From a bacterium (GTDB lineage: Bacteria; Patescibacteriota; Minisyncoccia; Phycocordibacterales; UBA918): 33,320 nt of DNA. The notes beneath the pieces were generated by a model that saw only the letters and a list, made by a program, of their open reading frames with translations, was not told where the DNA came from and did not search any database. Shown piece by piece: positions 19,968 to 28,664 of this stretch; positions within the stretch are counted from its first letter, which is position 1; each line of letters begins with the position of its first letter. The position numbers and the translations under genes are program-made. The stretch is from contig PAMC01000006.1 of the NCBI GenBank assembly GCA_002710785.1, positions 1-33,320 on the forward strand, given 5' to 3'.

Positions 19968-20004
19968 CAACATAAAACGCCCCGTTTGGGGCGTTTTATG
20001 TTGT
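19967..20004. terminator. 17-bp bidirectional terminator after tRNA-Phe
   Basis: Arms 19967-19983 and 19988-20004 are perfectly complementary around GTTT, with TTTT in one arm and AAAA in the other. The first arm starts at the tRNA discriminator base. It serves both tRNA-Phe and the minus-strand gene at 20009. Confidence 0.85.
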
Positions 20005-20008
20005 ACCT

Positions 20009-20314
20009 CTACTCCCCGGTGTGGGCCTTAAAGTTGTCGATAGCGGCGTTAAATTGTTTCCAGCCGGGAATTTCCTGGATACCGGTGCTGAAAACTTCGT
20101 ACGAGGAACCAAGCGCCGCAAAGTATGGCTCGAGGAAGTAAAAGTAAAGCGCAAATGGCAACCCGATTAAGAAGATGTACCAGAACAAGCGCAACCAAAA
20201 GCCAAACAACGCATTGCGGTGTATTTTTCGTAGCAGGCCATTATTTTCTTCGAGAAGTTTGCGATTCTCCTCCATCAGCTCTTTAATCTGGGAATGCTCG
20301 TAACTTGGTGGCAT
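20009..20314 (-). CDS. One-TM protein with N-terminal coiled coil
   Basis: ATG 20314 is chosen: TACACT (20321-20326) ends exactly 6 nt before it and there is no SD. The 101-aa product has a short coiled coil (QIKELMEENRKLLEENNGLL), a linker KIHRNALFGFW, one membrane helix (about residues 39-60, RLFWYIFLIGLPFALYFYFL) and a tail of about 40 residues. This layout is common among uncharacterised Patescibacteria proteins. The function is unknown; a scaffold or anchor role is a guess. Confidence 0.75.
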   Translation of the reverse strand: MPPSYEHSQIKELMEENRKLLEENNGLLRKIHRNALFGFWLRLFWYIFLIGLPFALYFYFLEPYFAALGSSYEVFSTGIQEIPGWKQFNAAIDNFKAHTGE

Positions 20315-20366
20315 ACGGTAAGTGTAGCACCCAAAATAACCAAATATGCTAGTATTGCCCAACGTT

Positions 20367-20441
20367 GCCCCTGTAGTTCAATGGATAGAACAGCGCACTC
20401 CTAACGCGCCGATCTAGGTTCGACTCCTGGTGGGGGCACCA
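20367..20441 (+). tRNA. tRNA-Arg (CCT) with encoded CCA
   Basis: The acceptor GCCCCTG/TGGGGGC, D arm GTTC/GAAC and T arm with TTCGACT close. The anticodon loop CTCCTAA gives anticodon CCT (Arg); the stem GCGCA/CGCGC has an A31/C39 mismatch next to the loop. Discriminator A is followed by CCA, so this is the only tRNA here with an encoded CCA. TAGTAT at 20350-20355 is a good -10, divergent from the gene at 20314. Confidence 0.95.
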
Positions 20442-20475
20442 GAATAGAACTTTCGGGTTCTAAACCAACTTTGTT

Positions 20476-20500
20476 ATGGGCGGCGCTACGCGCCGCCCAT
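20476..20500. other. 11-bp perfect GC hairpin
   Basis: ATGGGCGGCGC (20476-20486) pairs with GCGCCGCCCAT (20490-20500) around TAC. A smaller TAGAAC/GTTCTA hairpin lies just before it. No T tract follows, so it may stabilise the tRNA-Arg 3' trailer. Between here and 20592 nothing else stands out except a CTCGAA/TTCGAG hairpin. Confidence 0.5.
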
Positions 20501-20592
20501 GCGTCTGTTGGTCAGACTAAAAAATCTACAATCTTGGTGCAGAAATACTGACCTTTGCTCGAACCTATTTCGAGATGCGTTGTATAAAGACA

Positions 20593-20620
20593 CAAAAAAC
20601 CGCCGGTCGGCGGTTTTTTG
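20593..20620. terminator. 12-bp bidirectional terminator
   Basis: CAAAAAACCGCC pairs perfectly with GGCGGTTTTTTG around GGTC, with T and A tracts on both sides. It ends tRNA-Arg read on the plus strand and the glutaredoxin gene on the minus strand. Confidence 0.88.
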
Positions 20621-20637
20621 TTTTTGGTTGAAGAGCC

Positions 20638-20874
20638 TTACATGCCCAACAACTCCTTCACTTTCGCTTCGTCGTAGCCAACCACCACATCGTCACCAAT
20701 ACGAATGACGGGCACACCCATTTGGCCGGTCATCTCGATCATCTCTTGGCGCTTCTCGGCGTCGGTTGCAACGTCAATGTCGGTAAAAGCCACGTTATTC
20801 TCGGTAAAGAAGTCTTTGGCAGCGTGGCAGAAGTGGCACGCTGGCGTACTGTAAATCGTTACGGTTTTATCCAT
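20638..20874 (-). CDS. Glutaredoxin-like protein
   Basis: A 78-aa thioredoxin-fold protein with the active site TPACHFCHAAK (Cys 13 and Cys 16), the cis-proline segment GVPVIRIG, and GYDEAKVKELL at the end. It reduces disulfides with glutathione or a thioredoxin reductase, or serves as a NrdH-like donor; the CHFC centre does not settle which. It is cytoplasmic and of normal length. TATAGA ends 7 nt before the ATG and there is no SD. No redox partner is in the window. Confidence 0.93.
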   Translation of the reverse strand: MDKTVTIYSTPACHFCHAAKDFFTENNVAFTDIDVATDAEKRQEMIEMTGQMGVPVIRIGDDVVVGYDEAKVKELLGM

Positions 20875-20936
20875 ACAAATATCTATACGTTATAAGCACA
20901 TACTATCATACGTACCGACGAGTGTAAGCTTTCACC

Positions 20937-21311
20937 TTAGCGCCAAAACTGCCACCATGGTGCACGGGCCGGGCTTGTAGTAGCGACGTTATTAGCTGGG
21001 ATAGGTCGCTCATCTTCAGTAATAATGACAACCGACTCCCCCTCGCGAGCAACGTCGAAATGTTTACGAATTTCGGCCTCGAGGCTACGCTCGTCTTTGA
21101 GGTACTCGACGTCTTCTTTGAGTGCGTGATATCGCTCAAGTAGCGCTTGATACTCGGCTTCGACCGCGGCTCGCCGGGATGCCATCTCACGCTCAACCTG
21201 CCAGCGCACAACTACGCTCCACCCAACCAGTACACAAAGCGCCACAATCAATAACAGTAGAGCGCGGTTTTTCCAGAGTTTTATTTGATACTGTCTGTAA
21301 CCTAAGGCCAT
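20937..21311 (-). CDS. FtsB/DivIC-like septum protein
   Basis: The order is a short basic N-terminus, one membrane helix (about residues 17-37, LLLLIVALCVLVGWSVVVRW), a heptad coiled coil (about 40-80, EREMASRRAAVEAEYQALLERY in parts) and a periplasmic tail with KHFDVAREGESVVII. This matches FtsB/DivIC, which link cell-wall synthesis to the division ring. The sequence is too divergent for a firm symbol. The tail ends in the aromatic WWQFWR. No strong promoter was seen apart from a TTGACA near 21330 on the minus strand. Confidence 0.75.
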   Translation of the reverse strand: MALGYRQYQIKLWKNRALLLLIVALCVLVGWSVVVRWQVEREMASRRAAVEAEYQALLERYHALKEDVEYLKDERSLEAEIRKHFDVAREGESVVIITEDERPIPANNVATTSPARAPWWQFWR

Positions 21312-21469
21312 ATGCTATGATGTGTTTCTGTCAAAAGTAGCGTATCTGCACTCGCTTCGTATCTTTGCCTCAGTCACTGTATACAACATACGTTTCTGTC
21401 GGCAAAACTACTACTACGAGCACAGCTCCATCTACTTTGTTTGAAACCAATTGTAACACTTTAAAAGGT

Positions 21470-21586
21470 ATGTCATTTCTCTACGATAAACGAACCAAAA
21501 AAGCGATTAAATGGGTGTGGGCGGTAATTGCAATTTTGATTGCCCTCTCGATGATCTTCGCCTTCTCTGGTGGAATTGGGTACTAA
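21470..21586 (+). CDS. 38-aa single-TM peptide
   Basis: ATG 21470 is chosen because MSFLYDKRTKKAIKWVW starts with a compact basic segment before one membrane helix (about residues 15-33, VWAVIAILIALSMIFAF), ending GGIGY. Such small membrane proteins are frequent in Patescibacteria. A longer reading from 21365 would add a Thr-rich, non-protein-like stretch. AAAAGG lies only 1-3 nt before the ATG, so it is not a good SD. It is convergent with lepA. Confidence 0.5.
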   Translation: MSFLYDKRTKKAIKWVWAVIAILIALSMIFAFSGGIGY

Positions 21587-21596
21587 AGTAGTACTC

Positions 21597-21721
21597 AAGA
21601 CGACTAAAATTGCGGCAGATACGAGGAAAAACGGGGTTTACGAGTGGAGGTGTGCTTTGTTACACACTGACTGAGTAAACCGCTGTTTTGACAAAGTAGA
21701 TGACGTTATTTTAGTCGTCTT
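21597..21721. repeat. Nested inverted repeat at a convergent junction
   Basis: The outer arms (21597-21610 and 21708-21721) are a perfect 14-bp inverted pair, 97 nt apart; the right arm contains the lepA stop codon. Inside are GGTTTAC/GTAAACC and GTGTG/CACAC stems. The whole block can fold as a three-level structure between two convergent genes and may end transcription from both sides. Confidence 0.55.
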
Positions 21722-23498
21722 TTATCATTTTCATAAAGACATCGGGTGGTATATGCACATTGCCCGTACCGCGCGCCAACATCTTCTGCTTCCCTTTCTT
21801 TTGGTTTTCTAAGAGCTTCCGTTTGCGGGTAATGTCGCCACCATAGAGTTTGGCCGTCACATCTTTGCGCATGGCCGAAAGCCTTTTGGTCGCTGTCATT
21901 TTGCCCATTAGTCGAGCTTGGATCTTTGTTGCAAATTGCTGGCGCGGCAGCGTGTTGTAGAGCTTCTCGGTAATAGCTTTGGCGTCGGTTTCTGCCCGGG
22001 CAATACCTACCACACGTGAAAACGCTGGCACCAGCTCTTCGGCAACCAAGATATCGAGCCGTGTGACGGAGGCTGGTCGCAGCTCGGCAATCTCGTAGGA
22101 TAAACTCGCGTAGCCACTACTCGCGTTTTTGAGTTTATCGAAGAACCCGCGCATCAGCTCGCGCAGCGGCATCTCAATTGCCAACAGGGTGCGACCGTCG
22201 CCAAACACCTCAGTGTCGATGACGTTACCCTCGTGCTCATAAAGGAGCGTCATAATATTGCCCATGTACTCGCCGGGCATAATGATCTGACCCAGAATCC
22301 ACGGTTCGCGAATGGTTACCCGCTCGCCATGATCGGGAAATCGCGAGGCTGCGTAGATGTGCTCGACTTTCCCATCAGGCCAGGTCACCTCGTAGGAAAT
22401 CGAGGGGCTGGTGATGATAATTTCAAGATTAAACTCACGGCGCAATCGCTCAGTCACAATCTCCATGTGCAGCATACCCAAAAAACCACAGCGAAAGCCA
22501 CGGCCGAGCACACCAGAAGACTCTTCTTCGTAGGAGAGCGACGAGTCGGAGAGGCGTAGCCGATCAAGCGCTTGGCGCAGTAGCGTGAAGTCGTCTTGGC
22601 TCTCAGGAAACACACTGGCCCACACCACTGGGGGTGCTTCTTGGTAGCCAGGCAGCGGATCAGCGGTTGCTTTCTCGGGCATGAGCGTGTCACCGACGTT
22701 AGCAACACCCGGCTCTTTAATGCCCGTCACGATGTAGCCGATCTCACCTGCGCTCAAGCCATCGGCTGGCTGCTCTTGGGGAGTTAAGATGCCAACCTCG
22801 AGCGCCACAAACTGCTTGCCACTATTAGCGAAGCGTAACGCATCGCCTTTCTTAACGCTGCCATCAAATACCCGCTGGTAGACGATAATGCCGCGGTGGT
22901 TGCTGTACTCAAAGTCGAAAATGAGGCCACGGTAGGTATCGTTAGCGGCTACCTGCGGCGCAGGGATGCGGGTGCAGATGGCGTCGAGCAGCTCCGCTAC
23001 GCCCTCTCCGGTTTTACCCGAGGCTGCTAAAATGTCTTCTCGAGCGCAGTCAATGAGCGCCATAATCTCTTCTGCAACTTCGTCCAATCGAGCGTGTGGC
23101 ACATCGATTTTTGTTAAGACAGGGATAATAGTCAGCCCCTGGTCTTTGGCCATCTGGAGCGTTGTGAGCGTTTGCGCTTGCACTCCCTGGGTACTGTCGA
23201 CCAAAAGTAGCACACCCTCCACAGCATTGAGCGCGCGGGACACTTCGTACGAAAAGTCGATGTGACCGGGAGTGTCGATGAGGTTTAAAATGTACGGTGT
23301 ACCGTTGTGGGTGTATGACATTCGTGCGGGCTGCATCTTGATGGTAATGCCCCGTTCGCGCTCGAGCTCCATCGAGTCGAGCACCTGCTCTTTCATCAGA
23401 CGAGCCTCCACCGTCTGGGTCAGCTCAAGCATGCGGTCGGCCAAGGTCGACTTACCGTGATCAATGTGCGCAATGATACTGAAGTTGCGAATTTGCAT
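21711..23498 (-). CDS. lepA: Elongation factor 4 (LepA)
   Basis: A ribosome-bound GTPase that back-translocates or helps initiation and subunit assembly. The G1 motif AHIDHGKST is at residues 9-17, RGITIK marks switch I, DTPGH G3 and TKID G4. Domain II, the two alpha/beta domains and the LepA-specific C-terminus (KMTATKRLSAMRKDVTAKLYGGDITRKRKLLENQKKGKQKM, in part KLYGGDITRKRKLLENQ) are all present. At 595 aa it is full length (E. coli about 599). The ATG at 23498 gives the family N-terminus MQIRNFSIIAHIDHGK; no SD is seen. It is followed by the nested repeat. Confidence 0.98.
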   Translation of the reverse strand: MQIRNFSIIAHIDHGKSTLADRMLELTQTVEARLMKEQVLDSMELERERGITIKMQPARMSYTHNGTPYILNLIDTPGHIDFSYEVSRALNAVEGVLLLVDSTQGVQAQTLTTLQMAKDQGLTIIPVLTKIDVPHARLDEVAEEIMALIDCAREDILAASGKTGEGVAELLDAICTRIPAPQVAANDTYRGLIFDFEYSNHRGIIVYQRVFDGSVKKGDALRFANSGKQFVALEVGILTPQEQPADGLSAGEIGYIVTGIKEPGVANVGDTLMPEKATADPLPGYQEAPPVVWASVFPESQDDFTLLRQALDRLRLSDSSLSYEEESSGVLGRGFRCGFLGMLHMEIVTERLRREFNLEIIITSPSISYEVTWPDGKVEHIYAASRFPDHGERVTIREPWILGQIIMPGEYMGNIMTLLYEHEGNVIDTEVFGDGRTLLAIEMPLRELMRGFFDKLKNASSGYASLSYEIAELRPASVTRLDILVAEELVPAFSRVVGIARAETDAKAITEKLYNTLPRQQFATKIQARLMGKMTATKRLSAMRKDVTAKLYGGDITRKRKLLENQKKGKQKMLARGTGNVHIPPDVFMKMIKDD

Positions 23499-23529
23499 AC
23501 GATAGCGAGTACTCTACCCCATCGTCTCG

Positions 23530-25203
23530 TTAAAGTACATGTTTTTGTGTCGCCACAATGTCTGTCTTGAAAATACGTCGCGAGAGTGACGCAGTCGTCT
23601 CGCTAAGCTCAGCCGAACCAAGCAGCGCGTAGGTACCAACCACACCAGCACAGCCTAACAAGCCCGCCAGAAGCCCTTGCAGGAAGATGCCGAGGAAAGT
23701 ATCGACGTTGAGCCCAGCAACAAAAAAGTTAAGTGCGAGGTACGCCACGAGCGCGCCCACAAAGCCAGCCAAAAGTGCGTGGGCGGTTACCCGCAGTGGC
23801 TCACGCCACGCAATAGCGTAGCGGTAGTGTGCGACGAGCGCAAAACAAGCCAGCTGCAGCCAAATGCCAGCAGTGTACGCAACTGCCAAGACAACTACTT
23901 CGGTGCCTGCCACGTCGCTTACCCGCAGCGCGTCGGCCACCAACGTCTGAAAGGCGCTGTGCGCAAGGTATACCGAGTGAATCCACAGTGCCAAGGCTAC
24001 CGTAGCCAGGGTGGTGCCCAAACTCACCAAAAACGGCGTCTTTGTGTCCCCGCCAGCGTAGAGAGCTCGCAAGAGGAGTAAGTTTATGCCGTGAGCGACG
24101 AGCGAGATAATGAGGAGCGCGAATACGGCGGCGGTGAGCCGCGTGTCCTCCCAGTTAAAGGCGCCAGCACCCAAAATAACCCGAACCAGCTGAGCACGAA
24201 GTACAATACACAACGCAATAATCGGCACCAACCAGAAAATTATGTGCCGCAACGCAGTCACAATGTGCTGCTGAAACTGCTCGAGCTCATTGCCGGCGTA
24301 TAGTTTGGCTAGCGTCGGAAACGCCGCAACCGAGTAGCTCACACCAATGATCGCCAACGGTACCGACTGCAGGTTAAAAGCAAATTGAAAGACGGCTACT
24401 GAGCCTACTGCCATAGCACTGGCGAGACTAACCAGCACCAACAGCGTCACCTGATTAAGCGAAAGTGTAATCGCACGCGGTACCGAGGTGGTGAGCACGT
24501 CGTAGAGCTCCGACCAGTTAAAGTACCGCTGTGGGCGAAACGAGAGCGTGCTCCCCCGAATGAGCGGCCACTGCACCGCAACGTGCCCAAGCGCACCGAG
24601 CACAACACCAAACGCAACTCCCGACAAGCCCAAAAGCGGGTACAGTGCCACAATGCCAAAAATGATACCGATGTTATAGACCAGCGGGCTAATTGCGTGG
24701 AGCACAAACCGGTTGTGGTACTGGGTAACAACACCGCAGAGGCTTGAGAGACCGAGAAATACAGGCTGCAGCAGCAAGATGCGCATCACGGTGACGAGAA
24801 GCGATTGGTCAACAATGTGCGGAAAGAGCATCTGCATGAGCCACGGCGCGGCGAGCGCCACGACGGCAGCAAGGACAGTGTACGACGCCAGAAAAAGGGT
24901 CATAATTTGCCCTAAGAGTGCTCGAGCGCGGTTTGCGTCGGCGGTTGCTTGGTGGCGCGTTACAAACGGTAGGAGAACGTACACCGAGAGTGAGGATGCA
25001 AAGAGGACAAAGAGAAGGTCGGGCACACGAAACGCTGCGTAGTAGATGTCGAGCGTGGCACCCGCCCCAAACTCACTCGCCAAGATACGGTCGCGAATGA
25101 GTGCCAGGAGCTGCGAACCAACGGCAAATATAGCCAGCACGTACGCCGCTTGGTGCAACCCTGCAACTTCCTTATACACCAAGCCCAGTACGCGTCGTAC
25201 CAT
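23530..25203 (-). CDS. murJ: Lipid II flippase MurJ
   Basis: Moves lipid-linked peptidoglycan precursor across the membrane. The product has about 14 membrane helices and the MurJ/MVF family motifs, such as RDRILASEFGAG near residue 38, DIYYAAFRVPDLLF at 53-66, and LLRALYAGGDTKTP in the second half. At 557 aa it is slightly longer than E. coli MurJ. The start ATG 25203 is 1 nt past the stop of the ligase/TPR gene, so the two are coupled. With mltG and glmS it supports a complete wall pathway. Confidence 0.95.
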   Translation of the reverse strand: MVRRVLGLVYKEVAGLHQAAYVLAIFAVGSQLLALIRDRILASEFGAGATLDIYYAAFRVPDLLFVLFASSLSVYVLLPFVTRHQATADANRARALLGQIMTLFLASYTVLAAVVALAAPWLMQMLFPHIVDQSLLVTVMRILLLQPVFLGLSSLCGVVTQYHNRFVLHAISPLVYNIGIIFGIVALYPLLGLSGVAFGVVLGALGHVAVQWPLIRGSTLSFRPQRYFNWSELYDVLTTSVPRAITLSLNQVTLLVLVSLASAMAVGSVAVFQFAFNLQSVPLAIIGVSYSVAAFPTLAKLYAGNELEQFQQHIVTALRHIIFWLVPIIALCIVLRAQLVRVILGAGAFNWEDTRLTAAVFALLIISLVAHGINLLLLRALYAGGDTKTPFLVSLGTTLATVALALWIHSVYLAHSAFQTLVADALRVSDVAGTEVVVLAVAYTAGIWLQLACFALVAHYRYAIAWREPLRVTAHALLAGFVGALVAYLALNFFVAGLNVDTFLGIFLQGLLAGLLGCAGVVGTYALLGSAELSETTASLSRRIFKTDIVATQKHVL

Positions 25204-25206
25204 AGC

Positions 25207-27657
25207 TTACTCTTCAGTTGTTACGGCCTCGGGGGTGTTGGTAGTGGTGGTTACCAAGTCGGTCTCGGCAGCCGCCTCAGAGACGCTCTCGGGTGTTCGG
25301 TCGAGCTCTGCCTCATCGAACGGTTCCAGCGCATCAGGAGTAGAGGTTGCCGCTGCAGCAACGTCGAGCTGGCTTAGCTGCGCCGTCACCACTTCGTTAC
25401 CTGGATTAAGCTCTTGGACGCGCATGAGGTCAGCCCGGGCAGCATCGAGCTCACCAAGGGCAGCTAGCGCTAAACCACGTACGTAGCGGGCGTTAGCGTA
25501 ATCTGGGTCAAGTCGCACCGCTTCGCTAAGGGCAGCGACAGCTCGCTCAAGATCATTGTTGGCTTGGTAGAGCACACCGAGCTGGTACCAGCGAGCTGGG
25601 TTACTCGGCTCAAACGAGAGCACCGACTCAGTGACGGTGATAGCGTCGGTGACGTTACCGTCGTTGATTTCAATCTGGGCGAGCAGCAAGAGAGCTGGCG
25701 TGTAGTCACGCTTTTTCTGAATCGCTGCACTAGCTGCCTCACGAGCTGTTGCCGCGTCACCCGCAATAAGCGCCAGCTCTGCCTGGATGTAGTCTGGCTG
25801 CGGGCTCTTTGGGTCGCGCGAGCGCACCTCCTCAGCCGCTGCTTGCGCGAGCTCTAGCGCCCCCTCGACCTCTGCCTGTGCGAGCAGTGAGTACGCCTGC
25901 ACGCGAGTGTACCAGTTAGCTGGCTCAGTGGGATCGAGCTGAGTTGCGGTGTCACTCGAACGTACTGCAGCCACAGCAGAGCGTTGGAAGGCTTGCTGCT
26001 GCTCAGCGGTTGGTTCGGTTACACCAAGGAGCTGTCGCACCCGGGCAGTATGCAAAAGCGCATCGGTACGAGCGGTAGCGTCGTCTTGGTAGAGTGCAAA
26101 CGCTTCAGCAAGTTGCTGACTGATTTCTTCAACAGTACCGCCAGCTGTTAGCGCCTGGTTCTGCTTAGCTATCGCCATCAGCTGCTCAGTCATCTGCTGT
26201 AGCACCCAGATTACAGCGATCATAATAAGCACCAAGCTCGCAACCACCACAAAGCTGAGGCGTTGATTGTTAATGAGTGAGAGTGAAAAGAGCTGGCGTG
26301 GTCGGATCGAGAAGCTGAGCCCAATGTAGAGGCCAGTGAGCGCACAGCCGAGCACAAATATGGTGACACTTGGGTTTGCAAAGAACGTGCTCACCCACAT
26401 GAACATCGCGAGTACGTAGCTCGTTTGGGCTAAGCGGTAGCGGACATCTTTGTGGACGGTTTCGGTGAGTAGGAACGTGCGCACTCCCGAAATGACCAAC
26501 AGTGCCATAAAGAGCAACCACGCGGCCACACCCAAGATGCCGTTCTCGGCGGCTTGGGTCAGCGTAAAACTGTGCCCACTACTGAAGTTGGTGTCCCAGA
26601 AGATGGTCTGGTTGATAGTGTCCGATTTGTGGACACGCCAGGCATCAGCGTAGCGCCCCGGACCAACGCCAGTTAACGCATCCTCGCCCCAGACACCACG
26701 TACCACATCGAGCGACGCACGCACTGACGGACGAACCTCTACGTACGAGCTGTCAGTTGCGTTAGCGAGCCAGGTTTGCAATGTGTTACCACCTAAAAAC
26801 ACGACCATTGCGCCAAAGAAAACAACACCGGCAAACACCAGAAGCCAGCTAACACCGAATTTTGTTTCAGCTAAAAATGCCGGGGTGGGCTCGCTCTGTC
26901 GGCGCGTAATTGCCATCACCACCACCGAGAGTGAGATAATACCCAAGAGTACCCATAGCGCAGTGTTATTAATCACCAGAAGGACAAATACCGCTGCCAC
27001 AAGCGCTACGAGCATCGCCCACCGCTGCCAGCGCCTGCCGCCAGCGTGCGTGATGCTAAGCAAGAGCGCTAACACGAGGCCCGCTGCCAAAATGGCAACG
27101 TCACTCCAGCTACCGAGCGGGCTCGACGCCTGAGCTGGAAACAGGCCAAACGACAGGTCAAAACCAAGGAGGAGACGAAGCGTATGCCAAAACATCAGCA
27201 CTGCACTCGTAACCAAGAGTAACGTTGCTACCCACACTGCGGTAGCAGTGTGACGAGCAGTAATAGCCATCACCGTCAGCGTAAATATGCCGACGCCAAT
27301 TACTCCAGCCGTGTACGTACCACCAAGTATTGAGCTAAGACTGTCGCTCACGTCACCCGAGAGACCGGCGGTAACAAGCGCCGCCAAAAACACCAGCCAG
27401 CCAGCTGCCAGCGTGGCTGATGTTGGTACTTCGAGGGTACCCAGTCGCAACACCAAGAGTGCACTGACTACCAGCGCCACACAAAGAAGCACCGCCACAA
27501 TGTAGAGCTTTCCGTCCAGGAGCGGGACCGAGGTAACAGGAATAAACATAATTGGCGCAAAGCTCACCGCGCCAATCAAGCTCAGACGTGCAACCCAGGT
27601 TAAGATGCGAGCAACCGCGTCGTGTTCACTCGTCGCTTGTGGTGTAAACATCCCCAT
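25207..27657 (-). CDS. O-antigen-ligase-like membrane protein with C-terminal TPRs
   Basis: The N-terminal half has about 12 membrane helices and a large loop with GVGPGRYADAWRVHK and SGHSFTLTQAAENGILGVAAWL, which resembles the Wzy/WaaL ligase-polymerase loop. The C-terminal half (about residues 520-770) is Ala-rich and has at least four TPR-like repeats, for instance PANWYTRVQAYSLLAQAE and NPARWYQLGVLYQANNDLE, ending in a Thr/Glu-rich tail. It may join or polymerise surface glycans, with the TPRs as a docking arm. The start MGMFTPQ (27657) is used; ATG 27693 (MLKRYKINSQ) is an equal alternative, and neither has an SD. It is coupled to murJ. Confidence 0.8.
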   Translation of the reverse strand: MGMFTPQATSEHDAVARILTWVARLSLIGAVSFAPIMFIPVTSVPLLDGKLYIVAVLLCVALVVSALLVLRLGTLEVPTSATLAAGWLVFLAALVTAGLSGDVSDSLSSILGGTYTAGVIGVGIFTLTVMAITARHTATAVWVATLLLVTSAVLMFWHTLRLLLGFDLSFGLFPAQASSPLGSWSDVAILAAGLVLALLLSITHAGGRRWQRWAMLVALVAAVFVLLVINNTALWVLLGIISLSVVVMAITRRQSEPTPAFLAETKFGVSWLLVFAGVVFFGAMVVFLGGNTLQTWLANATDSSYVEVRPSVRASLDVVRGVWGEDALTGVGPGRYADAWRVHKSDTINQTIFWDTNFSSGHSFTLTQAAENGILGVAAWLLFMALLVISGVRTFLLTETVHKDVRYRLAQTSYVLAMFMWVSTFFANPSVTIFVLGCALTGLYIGLSFSIRPRQLFSLSLINNQRLSFVVVASLVLIMIAVIWVLQQMTEQLMAIAKQNQALTAGGTVEEISQQLAEAFALYQDDATARTDALLHTARVRQLLGVTEPTAEQQQAFQRSAVAAVRSSDTATQLDPTEPANWYTRVQAYSLLAQAEVEGALELAQAAAEEVRSRDPKSPQPDYIQAELALIAGDAATAREAASAAIQKKRDYTPALLLLAQIEINDGNVTDAITVTESVLSFEPSNPARWYQLGVLYQANNDLERAVAALSEAVRLDPDYANARYVRGLALAALGELDAARADLMRVQELNPGNEVVTAQLSQLDVAAAATSTPDALEPFDEAELDRTPESVSEAAAETDLVTTTTNTPEAVTTEE

Positions 27658-27702
27658 ACGTTTCTGACTGTTTATCTTGTATCGCTTTAGCATACCACAA
27701 CC

Positions 27703-27726
27703 AAAAACTCCCCCCGAGAGGGAGTT
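27703..27726 (-). terminator. Terminator of rnpB
   Basis: AACTCCC and GGGAGTT (27720-27726 with 27706-27712) pair around a 7-nt loop, followed by TTTTT on the minus strand. It ends 10 nt before the alternative start (27693) of the ligase gene. Confidence 0.85.
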
Positions 27727-27729
27727 CTG

Positions 27730-28137
27730 GGCACCTATAAGCCGAATTCTGTCGCTTTTCACGAGTGAAAAGCGGATGATCATATACCTGGGGTCGACAT
27801 TGCTGTCGAGCTCCTGCGGCTCTCCTGGCACCACTTATACTTTGAAGCCTTCAAAGTATAAGTGGTGCCGGCACGGCCTTGCACACCGGTAAGGATTTAG
27901 CCGTTTCACTTCGCGTGTTGCCACGCGAGCTACTCCCAGAGGGAGCTCCATTGCTTTCGCGCCGGACGTCTCTGCTCGCACCTCTCTGCCGGTAACCGAC
28001 AGCGACGGGTGTTACCCGCTACCTTGCTACTGGTGCCGGTGGCACCAGTGTGTGTTCGGACTTTCCTCCGTGTCCTGGCGGATGCACTCTAGCGTGACTC
28101 GAGTGCATTCGCCAGGACACGGCGACCATCAGATGCC
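27730..28137 (-). ncRNA. rnpB: RNase P RNA, class A
   Basis: The catalytic RNA that trims tRNA 5' ends. The 5' signature GAGGAAAGTCCGAACAC and the 3' signature ACAGAATTCGGCTTATAGG are both present, and P1 closes as GGCATCT (5') with AGGTGCC (3'), which sets the ends. Other landmarks are GAAACGGCTAAATCC and CGCGAAAGCAATGGAG. A long hairpin with a CCACTTATACTTTGAA-type arm in the specificity domain is a P12 extension. The length of about 408 nt is close to other class A RNAs (E. coli 377). The promoter is at 28143-28170, within the end of the DUF192 gene. Confidence 0.96.
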
Positions 28138-28142
28138 TGGAT

Positions 28143-28170
28143 ACTATACCACAATTATATTGGTTGTAAA
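28143..28170 (-). promoter_or_regulatory. Promoter of rnpB
   Basis: TTTACA (28170-28165), a 16-nt spacer and TATAGT (28148-28143) place the start at or near G28137, the P1 5' end. The -35 lies inside the coding end of the DUF192 gene. Confidence 0.75.
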
Positions 28171-28658
28171 TCATCAGGCAGAACGTCCACCGGAATCGAG
28201 GCTTGCTGTCCAACTTGTATTTTGAATGATTCCACGGTAAAAGCTGGTACTTCGAGCACAAACCGGGCTGGTACCGGAGAGCTAAAGGTGGTTGGGTACG
28301 TGTCTGGTGTCACGTTCTCCTCGATATGCACCACGGTGAAGTTTTCGTCGATCCATATCATATCGAGTGCGTAACGCATATCCTTCATCCACATACCGTA
28401 GCGATCAGATGTGTCAAAGACAAAAAGCATACCAGTCTGGTCTACCAGCGGCGCTGTATTCGAGAGACCGCGTCTCCACTCGGCTGGCTCATCGGCGACA
28501 GTAACCGAGAAGAAGACCTCAGAGATAAACATCGTGTACTGCACCCGTACCCCGAGCCAGTCGTAAATCTCTTGGTGGTAGTTAGCGTACACGTACCACA
28601 AGCTGACTAGCAGAACGCCAGCCAGAACTACAAATGAAATGATCGAATTACGTAACAT
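28155..28658 (-). CDS. DUF192 (UPF0127) membrane-anchored protein
   Basis: One N-terminal membrane helix (about residues 6-25) is followed by an external domain with the DUF192 core: EWRRGLSNTAPLVDQTGMLFVF (in parts, RRGLSN and GMLFVFDTSD), MWMKDMRYALDMIWID and ENVTPDTYPTTFSSPVPARFVLE. The family has a conserved small fold of unknown function and is often found exported. At 167 aa it is normal length. It starts 3 nt after the stop of the 126-aa gene and is read with it. Its end carries the rnpB promoter. Confidence 0.9.
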   Translation of the reverse strand: MLRNSIISFVVLAGVLLVSLWYVYANYHQEIYDWLGVRVQYTMFISEVFFSVTVADEPAEWRRGLSNTAPLVDQTGMLFVFDTSDRYGMWMKDMRYALDMIWIDENFTVVHIEENVTPDTYPTTFSSPVPARFVLEVPAFTVESFKIQVGQQASIPVDVLPDDLQPI

Positions 28659-28664
28659 ATCGAT

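Noticed and set aside
27694-27834. N-terminal extension of the ligase-like protein into rnpB
   Set aside because: The extension lies in the RNase P RNA and its terminator, so it cannot be coding.
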